Notes: generated by a model not told the origin, from the letters alone. Positions 7,497-16,871 are shown, counted from the first letter of the stretch. The stretch is 64,000 nt of DNA from Anatilimnocola aggregata (GCF_007747655.1 NZ_CP036274.1:496001-560000); one strand, 5' to 3'. Numbers and translations are program-made.

Positions 7497-9986
7497 TCAG
7501 TGAAGGTAAACGAACTCTGCAGAGGCGAAAAGCGATTGGCAAAGCGCCGCCACCGCTGACTGCTTATCAGCGTCAGCTGCGCGGAACTCGATTAAGAAAG
7601 CCTTCGCATCCTTGATCTCGTCTTCGCCAGGCGAGCGATTCAGAATCCTCAAGTACGCGCTGCGAATGATAGCCGCATCGTCGCCGCCCTCTTGGATGAC
7701 AATTGCGGCCGTTTGTTTTGCGTGAGTGGCGATGAACGGGCTGTTCATCAGATGGAGCGATTGCGTGGGGACCGTCGTGACGCTGCGAATTCCGGTTACG
7801 AGTTCTGGATCCGGAAAGTCGAAGAGTTTCCAGTCCTCGGGAATATGATCGCGAAGAACCGGTTGATAAATCGTTCGATGACGCGCCGTCGGTAGGAACC
7901 ACTCCTTCAGATCCATCGACTTCACTCGATCGTCATCCGGCATCGGCGGAATCACGGGTTCCGGTCGTGTTAGCACAAGATCATTGCTGATCTGTCGAAT
8001 GGCATCGAAGAGGGCGTCTGAGTCCAACCGACGGCGATTCGATCGCCACAACAGTCGATTGTTAGGGTCGAGCTCGAAGCTCTTGGCGTCGTATGTCGTA
8101 TTAAGCTGATAGGCCCGACTTTGCATGATTTCGGCAATCAACGTTTTGAGGCTCCAGCCGTGCGTAATGAAACGATGGGCCAGATAATCAAGCAGTTCGG
8201 GGTTGGACGGAGGCTGGCCGGTGTAGCCGAAATCGTCGGGCGTTTCCACGAGGCCAATTCCAAACAGCTGCTGCCAGGTCCGATTCACCATTACTCGCGC
8301 AGTGAGCGGATGGTTCGGGTCAGCCATCCACTGAGCAAGTTGCAAACGGCCGCTTTGATCGACGGGTAGTTGAGCCTGCTTACCGCGAACCAGTACTTGA
8401 GGAAAGCCACGCGGAACAACTGGCCCCAGTTGGGTATCTTCACCACGGATGTGAATTGCGCAGTCGGTAGGGGTGCTTTCGCGCATCCCCATAATTGTGT
8501 GAGGAAGCGCGGCTGTATAACGTCGGCGCAGTTCTTCGAGCCGCTCTTCTAGGAGCTTCAACTCCGCGCGTAGTTTTTGTATTGCCGGTTGCGATTCAAG
8601 AAGCGAAGAGTACTTTTGGATGTCCTTCTTGAACCCTTTGGCATCGAGAATGCGCCATTGTTCATCGCGAATCGCTAATCGTTTGTATGTGGCGTCAACA
8701 CGAGTCTGGAGAAGTTTCGCTAGATCATCGTCGCTGAATGTCGCCGCCGCATCGGCTTGAGTAAGCAGGCCGGCAGCGAACGCGTTTCGTTGACGGTTGC
8801 GACGCGCACCCAACATCGGCTCGCTGCTGGTAAAAATGCCCGCCAATGCGTAGTAATCGGCGGTCGGAATTGGGTCGAACTTGTGATCGTGACATTTGGC
8901 GCACGCGAGCGTGAGCCCGAGGAACGCGCGGCCTACGGCATCGATTTGCTCGTCTGCCATAGCCATGCGGAAGCGATGCGTGTTGTTCTCACGGAGATCT
9001 TTCATGCCGACGACGAGAAAACCAGTTGCCGCGAGTTGTTCGTTACGCTGGCCCGCATCCCGAGCAGGAAGTAGGTCACCGGCGATCTGCTCACGAATAA
9101 ACCGATCGTACGGCTTGTCCGCATTCAGCGAGTCTATAACCCAGTCGCGATAGCGATAGGCAAGTGGGAAGAGTACGTTGTGTCCGCCGCCGGTAGACTC
9201 CGCATACCGTGCCACGTCTAGCCAGTGCCGCCCCCAGCGTTCGCCAAACCGCGGCGAAGCAAGCAGCCTTTCGACGACCGCTGCAAATGCCTCACCTTCT
9301 TTCGATTGCTTTTCGACGGCGAGCACAAATGCTCCGACTTCGTCCGACGTCGGCGGCAAGCCAGTCAGGTCAAACGTCGCGCGACGAAGTAGATCGGCAG
9401 GCAGCGCGTCGGCGGCTGGTCGCAGACCTTTCGCTTCGAGACCTGCGAGAAGAAAACGGTCGATGTCATTGCGAGCCCGGGCGTCAAGTGTTGGCCGCGG
9501 TGCGGCAGCGACACGGAGCGGCTGAAAAGACCAGAACTTCCGGCCTGCTTCGATGTCCACCGTAGGGGTTACTTCTGATGCGATTCCATCGCGAGGGTCT
9601 GGCGCACCGGAGGCGATCCACGCCTCAAACCGTTTCACCACGTCTTCAGGCAGCCGATTACTAGGTGGCATTTCGAAACCGTCGTAACGCAGTGCGTCGA
9701 GCAACAGACTTTCGTCCGGCTTGCCAGGCACCACCGCCGGGCCGGAATCGCCTCCCCGGCGAATGCCTTCGCGTGTGTCGAGTAGCAAGCCTCCCTTTAC
9801 CTTCTTAGCTTTTGCAGAATGGCATGCGTAGCATTGCTCAACGAGAACGGGACGAATGTGTTTCTCGAAGTCTTGGAAGTCTTTCGACTCCGCAGCGCGA
9901 GCACCGCGTTCATTTAAGCCTGCCTCAAAGACAAAGCAAAATGTCGCAAGCAATACTGCGAGGCTGGGATTGATTCGATACTTCAC
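7497..9986 (-). CDS. PSD1 and planctomycete cytochrome C domain protein
   Basis: The protein has about 829 residues. The start is a GTG at 9986 preceded by GGAGGG at 9996-10001 with 9-base spacing; it overlaps the upstream FecR stop as GTGA. After a signal peptide comes a PSCyt1 domain with the heme motif CYACHS and the typical GGLLLDTREGIRRGGDSGPA. A DUF1549/PSCyt2 region follows (RRATFDLTGLPP), with a second CxxCH (CAKCHDHKFDPI), then a C-terminal DUF1553/PSD1 region (ARVMVNRTWQQLFGIGLV). Multiheme-type exported proteins of this class accompany DUF1501. Electron transfer or oxidative polymer attack is inferred from heme sites only. Confidence 0.95.
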   Translation of the reverse strand: MKYRINPSLAVLLATFCFVFEAGLNERGARAAESKDFQDFEKHIRPVLVEQCYACHSAKAKKVKGGLLLDTREGIRRGGDSGPAVVPGKPDESLLLDALRYDGFEMPPSNRLPEDVVKRFEAWIASGAPDPRDGIASEVTPTVDIEAGRKFWSFQPLRVAAAPRPTLDARARNDIDRFLLAGLEAKGLRPAADALPADLLRRATFDLTGLPPTSDEVGAFVLAVEKQSKEGEAFAAVVERLLASPRFGERWGRHWLDVARYAESTGGGHNVLFPLAYRYRDWVIDSLNADKPYDRFIREQIAGDLLPARDAGQRNEQLAATGFLVVGMKDLRENNTHRFRMAMADEQIDAVGRAFLGLTLACAKCHDHKFDPIPTADYYALAGIFTSSEPMLGARRNRQRNAFAAGLLTQADAAATFSDDDLAKLLQTRVDATYKRLAIRDEQWRILDAKGFKKDIQKYSSLLESQPAIQKLRAELKLLEERLEELRRRYTAALPHTIMGMRESTPTDCAIHIRGEDTQLGPVVPRGFPQVLVRGKQAQLPVDQSGRLQLAQWMADPNHPLTARVMVNRTWQQLFGIGLVETPDDFGYTGQPPSNPELLDYLAHRFITHGWSLKTLIAEIMQSRAYQLNTTYDAKSFELDPNNRLLWRSNRRRLDSDALFDAIRQISNDLVLTRPEPVIPPMPDDDRVKSMDLKEWFLPTARHRTIYQPVLRDHIPEDWKLFDFPDPELVTGIRSVTTVPTQSLHLMNSPFIATHAKQTAAIVIQEGGDDAAIIRSAYLRILNRSPGEDEIKDAKAFLIEFRAADADKQSAVAALCQSLFASAEFVYLH

Positions 9987-11551
9987 GGCGAGGAACCCTC
10001 CTGCGAAACCGACCACCAGGTTGTACCGATGCGAAGATCATCAAGGCCACGCGCCGCTGGGCCGTGTGACGACAAGAAGACGACTTGCAGCCGAGCAGCC
10101 AACTGCACGCCGCGCGTCGTTACGTCCCAAATCGGCGGTTCGATCTCGTAGTTCTCCTGTTCGTCTAAAAAGATCAGAGAGAGTTCGTCCTCGCCTTGCG
10201 TGCGCGTAAGCACCTTTCCGATCAGTCGCATACTCGTAGCAGTCGACACTTTGGTTCGACCGACGAAGCTACGACCTGCGGAAGTCTCGATGATCGGTCG
10301 TTTTGTATTATTCGTGCCGAAAGAGATCATCCCGGCGTCCATGGTGGACGGATCAGATCGAAACGAGAGGCGAACGGACCGCCCTTGTTTATCGAATGGA
10401 CCGGCAGCCTCGGTTTGTTTCTCTGCATGAATTGTCAGCCCGATATACAAAACTCCGTCGGCAGCGAGATTGATCGGCTCAGCGAGGGACCGAGCACGAA
10501 AGCTTTTACCCGCGGGAGTTTCCCAAACGCGGTTGCCGTCAGAATTCCCGGTGATCTGCATGAAACGCTGTGTCCCTGGGTAACTGGGTGTACCATCTTG
10601 CTGGAGCGGCAGCTGCCATGGGCCCCGCCAACCGTGTCCGCGGTTCAGGAGATCTGGTTTGTGCATGCCGATTGGATAGTCAAAGGACTCGTCGACCAAC
10701 ACCGCTTTTTCTGTTTTTTGCCGTCGAATCCGCTGCAGTAACGCAGCCACTGGCTCGCCATCGTAGGGAATCGCTTTTGCCAGCGCTGATTCCTGATCGA
10801 TACGCACTGCTTGCTGCGTGACAACTACCTCAGTTCGCTTTTCGGTCGCTCCCTCCCGCTCCAGGCGTACGGAGCCCTCAACGACATGAACCTCCGTTCC
10901 ACCCAGCGCGTCGACACGTAGCGCGAACTCGGTACCCTGGTCGACCACTGTGGCACGCGGAGTATGAACCACAAATCCCGTCGCGTCGTCGGCGGACCGG
11001 ACGCCAATCTCTCCTCGACGCAAATTGACTCCACCGTCACGACGAAGCTGCAAATCGCAATCGCCACGTAAAACAATTAGCGTACCGCCGTCTAAGCGGA
11101 TAATCGCGTTGCCGGCGAGCAACCGGAGGCTTCCAGCAGGTACTCTCTGCCCCTCATAGTATTTCTGTTCGCTCCAGCGACATTGTTCCACGGCAACCAG
11201 CGTGGCCTGCGTCGGTTTAGCCAGCTCGGATGCAGAACTGACTTCGACTATGCCGGGATTGGATGATCTTGAAATTACCCATCCCAACAACATTGCTGCC
11301 GCAAAGACCGCCGCAAAGGCCAGCCGACGGCTAATTCGCCTCGACCCCGATGTAATCGCCAAAGGCCTCACATCAATGGCACCTGCCGCCCAATCCTCGA
11401 GTGCCGAATCAAGATTCATGTACTCGATGAAGTCGCGCAGCGACCGTGGATCGCGCTCCATCGCCTGCTCGAGACGTTCCATATCCGCGGCCGTGGCATC
11501 ACCCGCTGCAATCCTCGGAAAGCTCTCGCGTAGTTTATCCTGTTCCGTCAT
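9983..11551 (-). CDS. FecR-like regulator with C-terminal jelly-roll-like region
   Basis: The protein has 522 residues from the ATG at 11551, which overlaps the sigma factor stop as ATGA; this overlap decides the start. Residues 1-60 are an anti-sigma-type N-terminus (RIAAGDATAADMERLEQAM). One membrane segment lies at about 73-92 (FAAVFAAAMLLGWVIS). The FecR domain follows (RLLAGNAIIRLDGG, VHTPRATVVDQGTEFALRVD, VHVVEGSVRLE). The C-terminal 250 residues are beta-rich, like the LamG/jelly-roll extensions of planctomycete FecR proteins. It probably holds the adjacent sigma factor and senses an envelope signal. The partner relation is inferred from overlap and family. Confidence 0.9.
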   Translation of the reverse strand: MTEQDKLRESFPRIAAGDATAADMERLEQAMERDPRSLRDFIEYMNLDSALEDWAAGAIDVRPLAITSGSRRISRRLAFAAVFAAAMLLGWVISRSSNPGIVEVSSASELAKPTQATLVAVEQCRWSEQKYYEGQRVPAGSLRLLAGNAIIRLDGGTLIVLRGDCDLQLRRDGGVNLRRGEIGVRSADDATGFVVHTPRATVVDQGTEFALRVDALGGTEVHVVEGSVRLEREGATEKRTEVVVTQQAVRIDQESALAKAIPYDGEPVAALLQRIRRQKTEKAVLVDESFDYPIGMHKPDLLNRGHGWRGPWQLPLQQDGTPSYPGTQRFMQITGNSDGNRVWETPAGKSFRARSLAEPINLAADGVLYIGLTIHAEKQTEAAGPFDKQGRSVRLSFRSDPSTMDAGMISFGTNNTKRPIIETSAGRSFVGRTKVSTATSMRLIGKVLTRTQGEDELSLIFLDEQENYEIEPPIWDVTTRGVQLAARLQVVFLSSHGPAARGLDDLRIGTTWWSVSQEGSSP

Positions 11552-12078
11552 CGCAAATCTCCAGCGCCAGCATTGCGCCGCACGCAATCCAGGAGGCGGG
11601 CTCTTATCCGCTGCAGATTCTTATACAGCGACTGTACTGTCTTTCCCGTCTCCTTCGACAACCAATCGAGCTTCACACCCGGCGCATAGGCGGCCCGCAA
11701 CAGTGAGCGCTGCTCCTCCTGAAGTTTGCCAATGCACGTCTCCAACGCGGATCGTTGCAGTTCCAGTTGAGCAGCGTCTTCCGTCATCTGCTGCGCGATC
11801 GATTCGACGGCGCTTTCGCTAAGTACGAGTCGATCACGGGCTTTGTCACGACGCCACGCCAACACCTGGAACCGTGCAACTCCGAACGCCCACCGCCGAA
11901 AGTCCTCGTGGCCCTGGTACTCGTCGAACTTGCGCCAGAGCACGAGCGAGATTTCCTGCATGATCTCCGCTGCATCATCGCGTGTGGGAACCAGCACCCG
12001 CACGTAGGCGCGCAACGCCGCGTCACTCGCCGTAAAGAGTTTCAGGAAGGCCTCATGTCGCTCGGGACCGCTATCCAT
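11548..12078 (-). CDS. ECF sigma factor, Rhodopirellula/Verrucomicrobium type
   Basis: The protein has 176 residues from the ATG at 12078, which has GGAG nine bases upstream; a GTG at 12102 would add eight. Sigma region 2 is visible as RDDAAEIMQEISLVLWRKFD followed by RRWAFGVARFQVLAWRRD. Region 4 is LQEEQRSLLRAAYAPGVKLD and GKTVQSLYKNLQRIRARLLD. This matches the ECF subfamily restricted largely to Planctomycetes and Verrucomicrobia (TIGR02989-like). It heads an operon with a FecR-like regulator and the PSD1, DUF1501 and sialidase-like genes, so it probably controls that exported set, possibly including itself. Confidence 0.93.
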   Translation of the reverse strand: MDSGPERHEAFLKLFTASDAALRAYVRVLVPTRDDAAEIMQEISLVLWRKFDEYQGHEDFRRWAFGVARFQVLAWRRDKARDRLVLSESAVESIAQQMTEDAAQLELQRSALETCIGKLQEEQRSLLRAAYAPGVKLDWLSKETGKTVQSLYKNLQRIRARLLDCVRRNAGAGDLR

Positions 12079-12211
12079 ACCTAAACACTCCGTGAAAGTC
12101 ACAAAGTGGACAGTATATTTTGAATGGAACCGTCTTTTCCCGATTGGCCAAAACGAGACGAAGCTTTCGGCAAGCTTGAAGTCTGTTTGCTGGGACGGTT
12201 AGCGGCACTCT

Positions 12212-13297
12212 TTAGTAATGAGGACCGTGAGGTTTTTCTGTCTCGCCGGTAAGAACGGCTGCCAATCCGTGCAGCGATTCAAACTGATCACAAGTGAGCT
12301 TGATGACTGCGAGCAAGGGAGCGGCCATCAGGCCACCCGCGATCCCCCACATCCAGCCCCAGAATAAGATGGCGATGATGATCGCCAACGGGGACAACTG
12401 TAACGATCGACTGAGCACGTAAGGGGTGATGAAGTAACTTTCAAGTGATGTCAGGACCGCAAACATGCCAGCAATCGTCAATCCATAGGCTAATGATTCA
12501 TGTGTGACAGCGCCAACCAGAAACAAGATCCCCATGCAGAAGAAGGCACCGACATGCGGCACGTAATTCAACATGGTGACCATAACTCCCCACAGAACTG
12601 GATTTGGAATTTCCAACATCCATAGCATCAGGCCTGCCACAACGCCCAGGCCACAATTGATTAAGGTGATCGTAAGTAAGTAACGCGACACCCCGTCTTC
12701 CACATTTCGCAAAAGCTGCACAATCGTCCGCTTGTCGTTGTAGGAATCACGGCTTTCCACGGCTTGGTTGAGCAATGTTGAGTGAAACGCCAGCAAGAAA
12801 AAGGTGAGAACAAATACGATGATCGCCGCCGCGATGAAATGAGTACTTACGCCGAGCGCCGCAAACATCGTGTCGTGAGAAGCAACTTCCACTTGTAGTG
12901 GTGGTGCTTCGTCATCCGATCGCGTCATATCCTGCATGGCCTTGGATGCGGCTTTGAGGTGCTTAAACGGGCCGATCTCCGTCGGCACCAGTTGGCTCGC
13001 GCGGCTGAGTATTTTCGGCGCATCAACCACCCAGCGTTGAGCTTCACTGGCTAAAGTAAGCACTCCGATTCCGAACAAAACAACGATCGTTGCAACCAGA
13101 ACAAACGCCGACACGGAATCCGGCACACGCCAAGTTCGAAGCCTTCGCACAATTGGCATGAGGAGCAGTGCAAGCAGCAACGAAAGCACGATCGGAACCA
13201 ACAGATCGCGCGCGAAATAAAGTGCTGCCAAGGTTCCGAGCCAGGCAAGCACTGTCACAGGCATGTTTGCAGCTGGGAATTTCGCTTCAGCGCTCAT
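12212..13297 (-). CDS. AI-2E family transporter (PerM-type membrane protein)
   Basis: This 361-residue protein has the usual fold of the AI-2E/PerM family: N-terminal membrane segments (ARDLLVPIVLSLLLALLLMP, then SAFVLVATIVVLFGIGVLTL), a soluble loop at about 90-140 (VVDAPKILSRASQLVPTEIG) and a C-terminal membrane block. The late motif NPVLWGVMVTMLNYVPHVGA is characteristic, as is FWGWMWGIAGGLMAAPLLAV. The family covers export of autoinducer-like molecules and Na+/H+ antiport in different bacteria, so the substrate is open. It lies 133 bases upstream of the sigma gene with no sign of being in its operon. Confidence 0.92.
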   Translation of the reverse strand: MSAEAKFPAANMPVTVLAWLGTLAALYFARDLLVPIVLSLLLALLLMPIVRRLRTWRVPDSVSAFVLVATIVVLFGIGVLTLASEAQRWVVDAPKILSRASQLVPTEIGPFKHLKAASKAMQDMTRSDDEAPPLQVEVASHDTMFAALGVSTHFIAAAIIVFVLTFFLLAFHSTLLNQAVESRDSYNDKRTIVQLLRNVEDGVSRYLLTITLINCGLGVVAGLMLWMLEIPNPVLWGVMVTMLNYVPHVGAFFCMGILFLVGAVTHESLAYGLTIAGMFAVLTSLESYFITPYVLSRSLQLSPLAIIIAILFWGWMWGIAGGLMAAPLLAVIKLTCDQFESLHGLAAVLTGETEKPHGPHY

Positions 13298-13365
13298 GCC
13301 GGTGTCCCCTTGAGAAGCGACCTTAGCCCTTACTTCGCCGAACGACTTGCAGAATTGCGTTAGAT

Positions 13366-14613
13366 TTATTCGGCGACTACTTGCGAATCCCGAATCACGG
13401 CTGGCGAAGCGGTGAACAACTGCGTCGCAAACTCTCCGATTGCTTCGCTCACTCTTGCAGATTGTTCCCAGTGTCCCAGATGCCCGCCGTCAACGGAGAA
13501 GGGCCGATCATTGGGAAGCAGGTTTTGCAGATGTTCGCTGGCCGAATGAAGTGTCATGCGGTCCTGAATGCCACCGATAACCAAGACTGGAATTTCAACC
13601 TGCGGCAACGTCGCTTCCTCATTGAACTTCAGCATCCCAAGATTGCCCCGTGCAACCGCTGCGGGCCATGCCTCCGCCGCAAGTCGGGCACCATGTTCAA
13701 CCTGCTCGCGAGTCTGTTTTCCGGAAAAGCTGGCAAACCGAGTGAAGACATGGAGCGAGCCGTTAAAATAGCTTTGCCAGTTCGACAGCCAAGCGACTGG
13801 CGCGAGATAAATGGTCACGTAATTCAGCGGGACGATTACCGCCGACTCCACCGCAGTTGTAAACGTGGCGGCCAAGTTCGTGCGCAACGGGTTGGTGTAG
13901 GTGGTGTGCAACAGCACGATTCCCTGTACCCAACTACCGAGTTGCTTAGCGTAGATTCGACAGAACGTCTGGGAAACCATGCCACCAATGCTATGACCCA
14001 CAAGTATTACCGGACTTCCCGCGCAGGTTGCTTGAAGAACCGCCTCTAGGTCTCGCGCCATCTTGTCCAGGCTGAAGTCATGATTCGTTGGTCCGCGAGA
14101 CCTGCCCATGCCGGCGAGTTCCCACACGACTAACCGGTGGTTTCTGGCTAGATCGGTTTTCACATAGTCCCAGGCTGTGCCGTCGAGCGACCAACCGTGG
14201 GTCAGCAGCAGCGTCGGCCCCTTGGTTTGTCCATAGATCTCGACGTGCAGTTGTGATCCGTCAGGACGATCAACCATGAACGACGAATCCGTCGATAACT
14301 CAGCTGCCGATTTCGACATCGGCTTACCCAGGAAAAAGCGGATCGGCAAGTAACCGCCGACTGAGATCGCAATGCAAACAGCGCATCCGCCGAGAAATGC
14401 CCACTTCTTCCAATTCTGCGGCAACGGTTGGCGCTCTCTAAGCACCTCACGGTTTATTTCCGACTGGATTGCGAGATCACTCTTGGGCTCAACAGCAATT
14501 GCCACTGGCCGCGAGAATTCGCGATAGGTCTCATAGCCTAAATAAACGCCCAGGCCGAGCAGCGCCCAGCCGAGAACGCCTAATCCCCAAACCCGCAAGA
14601 CGCTAAATGGCAT
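13366..14613 (-). CDS. membrane-anchored alpha/beta hydrolase
   Basis: The protein has about 415 residues from the ATG at 14613. Two N-terminal membrane segments (roughly 4-28 and 71-95) precede an alpha/beta hydrolase domain. The oxyanion region LLLTHGWSLDG is near 137-147, the nucleophile elbow GHSIGG has Ser at about 208, and a candidate catalytic His lies in GGHLGHWEQ near the C-terminus. ELAGMGRSRGP is typical of epoxide-hydrolase/haloperoxidase-like members. The active site probably faces one side of the membrane. The substrate cannot be named. The gene sits in the stress-related minus-strand block between the AI-2E transporter and the glycine-rich stress protein. Confidence 0.85.
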   Translation of the reverse strand: MPFSVLRVWGLGVLGWALLGLGVYLGYETYREFSRPVAIAVEPKSDLAIQSEINREVLRERQPLPQNWKKWAFLGGCAVCIAISVGGYLPIRFFLGKPMSKSAAELSTDSSFMVDRPDGSQLHVEIYGQTKGPTLLLTHGWSLDGTAWDYVKTDLARNHRLVVWELAGMGRSRGPTNHDFSLDKMARDLEAVLQATCAGSPVILVGHSIGGMVSQTFCRIYAKQLGSWVQGIVLLHTTYTNPLRTNLAATFTTAVESAVIVPLNYVTIYLAPVAWLSNWQSYFNGSLHVFTRFASFSGKQTREQVEHGARLAAEAWPAAVARGNLGMLKFNEEATLPQVEIPVLVIGGIQDRMTLHSASEHLQNLLPNDRPFSVDGGHLGHWEQSARVSEAIGEFATQLFTASPAVIRDSQVVAE

Positions 14614-14774
14614 CACGGTGCTGTTCCTTGCTGAGATATAGAGCCGGAAAAAGTGTGGTCAATTGCGTTAGCCGGCCATCCACTGACTGCTTAAGGACCA
14701 CGCTGATGGAACCAAGGTCACTAAACGGACTCGGCGGCTACAGATGCGGCCGAGCATTTACGTTCTGTGACGTT

Positions 14775-15275
14775 CTACCGCCGGACGGTTGAACGGTCGT
14801 AGCCGCCGTATTGGGTCAGGACGCTTTGAGCTTGACCTGCGGGCGGACCGCCATGCACTGTTACGATCGTGCGACCCGATTTGAACTCACCTTCATAGTA
14901 CTTAGCGTCGTCATCCGAAATTCCCAGACCCGCCAGAGCGCCACCAATCCCGGCCGCTGCTGCGCCCGCCGCGGCGCTCGACAGGATCACGCCGAGGGTG
15001 CCACCGAAGATCGCTGGGCCGATTCCTGGCAACACGTTCGACAAAATACCCAGTCCCCACAGCGCGCCGATCCCAGCCCCTGTGGCCAACCCTGTTGCGG
15101 CACCTTCTCCAATCTTGGTGCCGGAATCCGTGTTCGCGACCTCACGATTCTGCGACACAACACCGATCTGGTCTTCGGTGTAACCTGCCCGCCGCAATTC
15201 AGCGATCGCCTGCTGAGCCTGCCGTTGATCTTCAAAAACGCCGATTACTGCGCCAGTCACTGTTGACGAAGCCAT
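14775..15275 (-). CDS. glycine-rich general-stress-type protein (YflT/DUF1269-like)
   Basis: The protein has 166 residues from the ATG at 15275, which has GGAGG six bases upstream; this decides the start over an earlier in-frame codon. The N-terminal part (VTGAVIGVFEDQRQAQQAIA, ELRRAGYTEDQIGVVS) is the ferredoxin-like general stress protein 17M/YflT module. The middle (about 60-125) is a Gly/Ala-rich stretch with glycine-zipper character (GLATGAGIGALWGLGIL). The C-terminus, EGEFKSGRTIVTVHGG, closes the module. Such proteins are often induced by osmotic, oxidative or heat stress. Membrane association of the glycine zipper is possible but unproven. Confidence 0.82.
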   Translation of the reverse strand: MASSTVTGAVIGVFEDQRQAQQAIAELRRAGYTEDQIGVVSQNREVANTDSGTKIGEGAATGLATGAGIGALWGLGILSNVLPGIGPAIFGGTLGVILSSAAAGAAAAGIGGALAGLGISDDDAKYYEGEFKSGRTIVTVHGGPPAGQAQSVLTQYGGYDRSTVRR

Positions 15276-15580
15276 TTGAACCTCCAGAAGTAAGATGTGA
15301 GTTGATTGAGCCCGTTGCTCTGCTCGCCCTAGTCGCAACATCCAGGCCATCCGACGAACCCACATGAACTTTGCCGAATTTCGGATTTTCGTGACCCCTT
15401 ACGATGTGGTTGCTAGCGTCTGTAATGGAGCGAACTGCGTACTGTTTTCGACCGCCACTTCGTCTGCAACAAGAAGAGATCGTCTCGCTACGATCAGCCG
15501 CAACACGGATGCAAAGCGGAATAATAGTTGCCCACTCCAAACGTTTCGAGAAAGCGCAACTTGCCTGGCGGTAGGTATCG

Positions 15581-16330
15581 ATGCAAAGTTCTGTGGCAAA
15601 CTCTTCGACTGACATCCCGCACATCGGCGTTGCCGGCTGGAACATACCAGCTCAATTTGCCAGTCACTTCGCGTCGTCCGGCACACATCTCGAAAAGTAC
15701 GCGTCACAATTCTCCGCCGTTGAAATCAACAGCTCTTTTTATCGCTTGCATCGTTCGCAAACTTATTCCCGTTGGGCTGCAAGTGTGCCAGACGACTTTC
15801 GCTTTAGCGTGAAAGTTCCCAAGCAGATCACACACGAGCTTCGCCTGCGGAACTCGGAGCACGCCACGGACGTGTTTCTTGCCACGGTCGCTGGCCTCGG
15901 TCCCAAGCTAGGATGTCTGCTCGTGCAACTGCCACCCAGTCTGCGATTCGACGCCGAGGTTGCGGAACATTTCTTTAGACATCTGCGGCAACGCTGTCCT
16001 GCCTCTGTCGCTTGCGAACCTCGCAACCCTAGCTGGTTTCACACCGAAGCAGAGGAGCTATTTCAATCCGCGAATGTGGGCAGGGTCGCAGCCGATCCAG
16101 CGATCACGTCTGGTGCCGCACTCCCTGCGGGGAGTGCGGAAGTTACGTACTACCGGTTGCATGGCAGTCCCCGAGTTTATTATTCGCAATACAGCGCAGA
16201 CTTCTTGCAGTCGTTATCGGGAGCACTCGTCGCGAGGCGTAATACCTGGTGTATCTTTGACAACACTGCTGAGGGCTGGGCAACGTGGAACGCCCTGGAA
16301 CTGCAGCTACTACTGCAACCGCAAATCTGA
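15581..16330 (+). CDS. DUF72 domain protein
   Basis: This 249-residue protein is a DUF72 (TIM-barrel-like) family member. Diagnostic segments are HIGVAGWNIP near the start, FSAVEINSSFYRLHRSQTYS, DDFRFSVKVPKQITHELRL, VACEPRNPSWF, YYRLHGSPRVYYSQYSAD and the closing CIFDNTAEGWATWNALEL, where family members usually have FDNT near the end. The family is widespread and has no proven activity. It is the only plus-strand gene of size between 12 and 26 kb. The ATG start follows GGTAGGT about six bases upstream. Confidence 0.93.
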   Translation: MQSSVANSSTDIPHIGVAGWNIPAQFASHFASSGTHLEKYASQFSAVEINSSFYRLHRSQTYSRWAASVPDDFRFSVKVPKQITHELRLRNSEHATDVFLATVAGLGPKLGCLLVQLPPSLRFDAEVAEHFFRHLRQRCPASVACEPRNPSWFHTEAEELFQSANVGRVAADPAITSGAALPAGSAEVTYYRLHGSPRVYYSQYSADFLQSLSGALVARRNTWCIFDNTAEGWATWNALELQLLLQPQI

Positions 16331-16387
16331 AGCAGCGGTTCGAGAATTGCACAGATAGAACATCTTTACCGCTGCGAAAGGTGTTCT

Positions 16388-16492
16388 ATGTTTGCTTTCT
16401 ATTCGAATCGCCTGGGATGCCTTGGGTCAATCATCGTATCGGTGATTGCTTCGATCGCGCTTGTCGCATTGCTCCGAGGGTGCAACAGCTAA
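16388..16492 (+). CDS. 34-residue single-pass membrane peptide
   Basis: A short frame lies 58 bases after the DUF72 stop. It has an AAAGGTG ribosome-binding-like sequence six bases before the ATG. The peptide opens with MFAFYSNRLGCLGS, then has a hydrophobic helix (IIVSVIASIALVALL) and ends RGCNS. The NRLGCLGS-helix-LRGC layout resembles short planctomycete/proteobacterial membrane peptides that are often missed. Its function is unknown. The site and hydrophobic core support it, but length limits confidence. Confidence 0.5.
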   Translation: MFAFYSNRLGCLGSIIVSVIASIALVALLRGCNS

Positions 16493-16523
16493 TCTTTCAT
16501 CGGTGGTGAGGCGCCCCTGGCCG

Positions 16524-16871
16524 TTAACTATTGAAGATGGCGGCTAAGAGTAGTCCAGTTCCCGTCAATGCCAGTATTCCATGGCCGGCAATCAGGAACA
16601 GCGGCAGCGGCCGGCCGCGCAAATGGAAGCCACCGAATAGGGTCGCACCGCCCAGAGCGGCTAGTGCGAGCAGTACGAGAGCCCACATCGCTGAAGTGGG
16701 AAGCGTTGCCTGAGAGTAGGCAAAGCCAAGCGACGCGAGTCCGCTAATTGCAACGATTCCGTGCCCGATGGCCAACCAAATGGGTGGACGACCATGCCCG
16801 AGAAGTCGCATGGCCAGCATGGTGACGCCGCCGAGGGCGGCGACGACGAATAAAACGGCTGCGGTGTTCAT
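16524..16871 (-). CDS. four-helix membrane protein with internal duplication
   Basis: The protein has 115 residues, almost entirely hydrophobic, with four predicted membrane segments. It is made of two similar halves: RPPIWLAIGHGIVAISGL (about 28-45) matches RPLPLFLIAGHGILALTGT (about 87-105), each following a loop with Gly, His or Arg. The pair of Gly-His-Gly motifs (IGHGI and AGHGI) falls within helices 2 and 4. No family name was recognised. A channel-like or small transporter fold is possible. It lies in the stress-related block, convergent with the small plus-strand peptide gene. Confidence 0.7.
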   Translation of the reverse strand: MNTAAVLFVVAALGGVTMLAMRLLGHGRPPIWLAIGHGIVAISGLASLGFAYSQATLPTSAMWALVLLALAALGGATLFGGFHLRGRPLPLFLIAGHGILALTGTGLLLAAIFNS

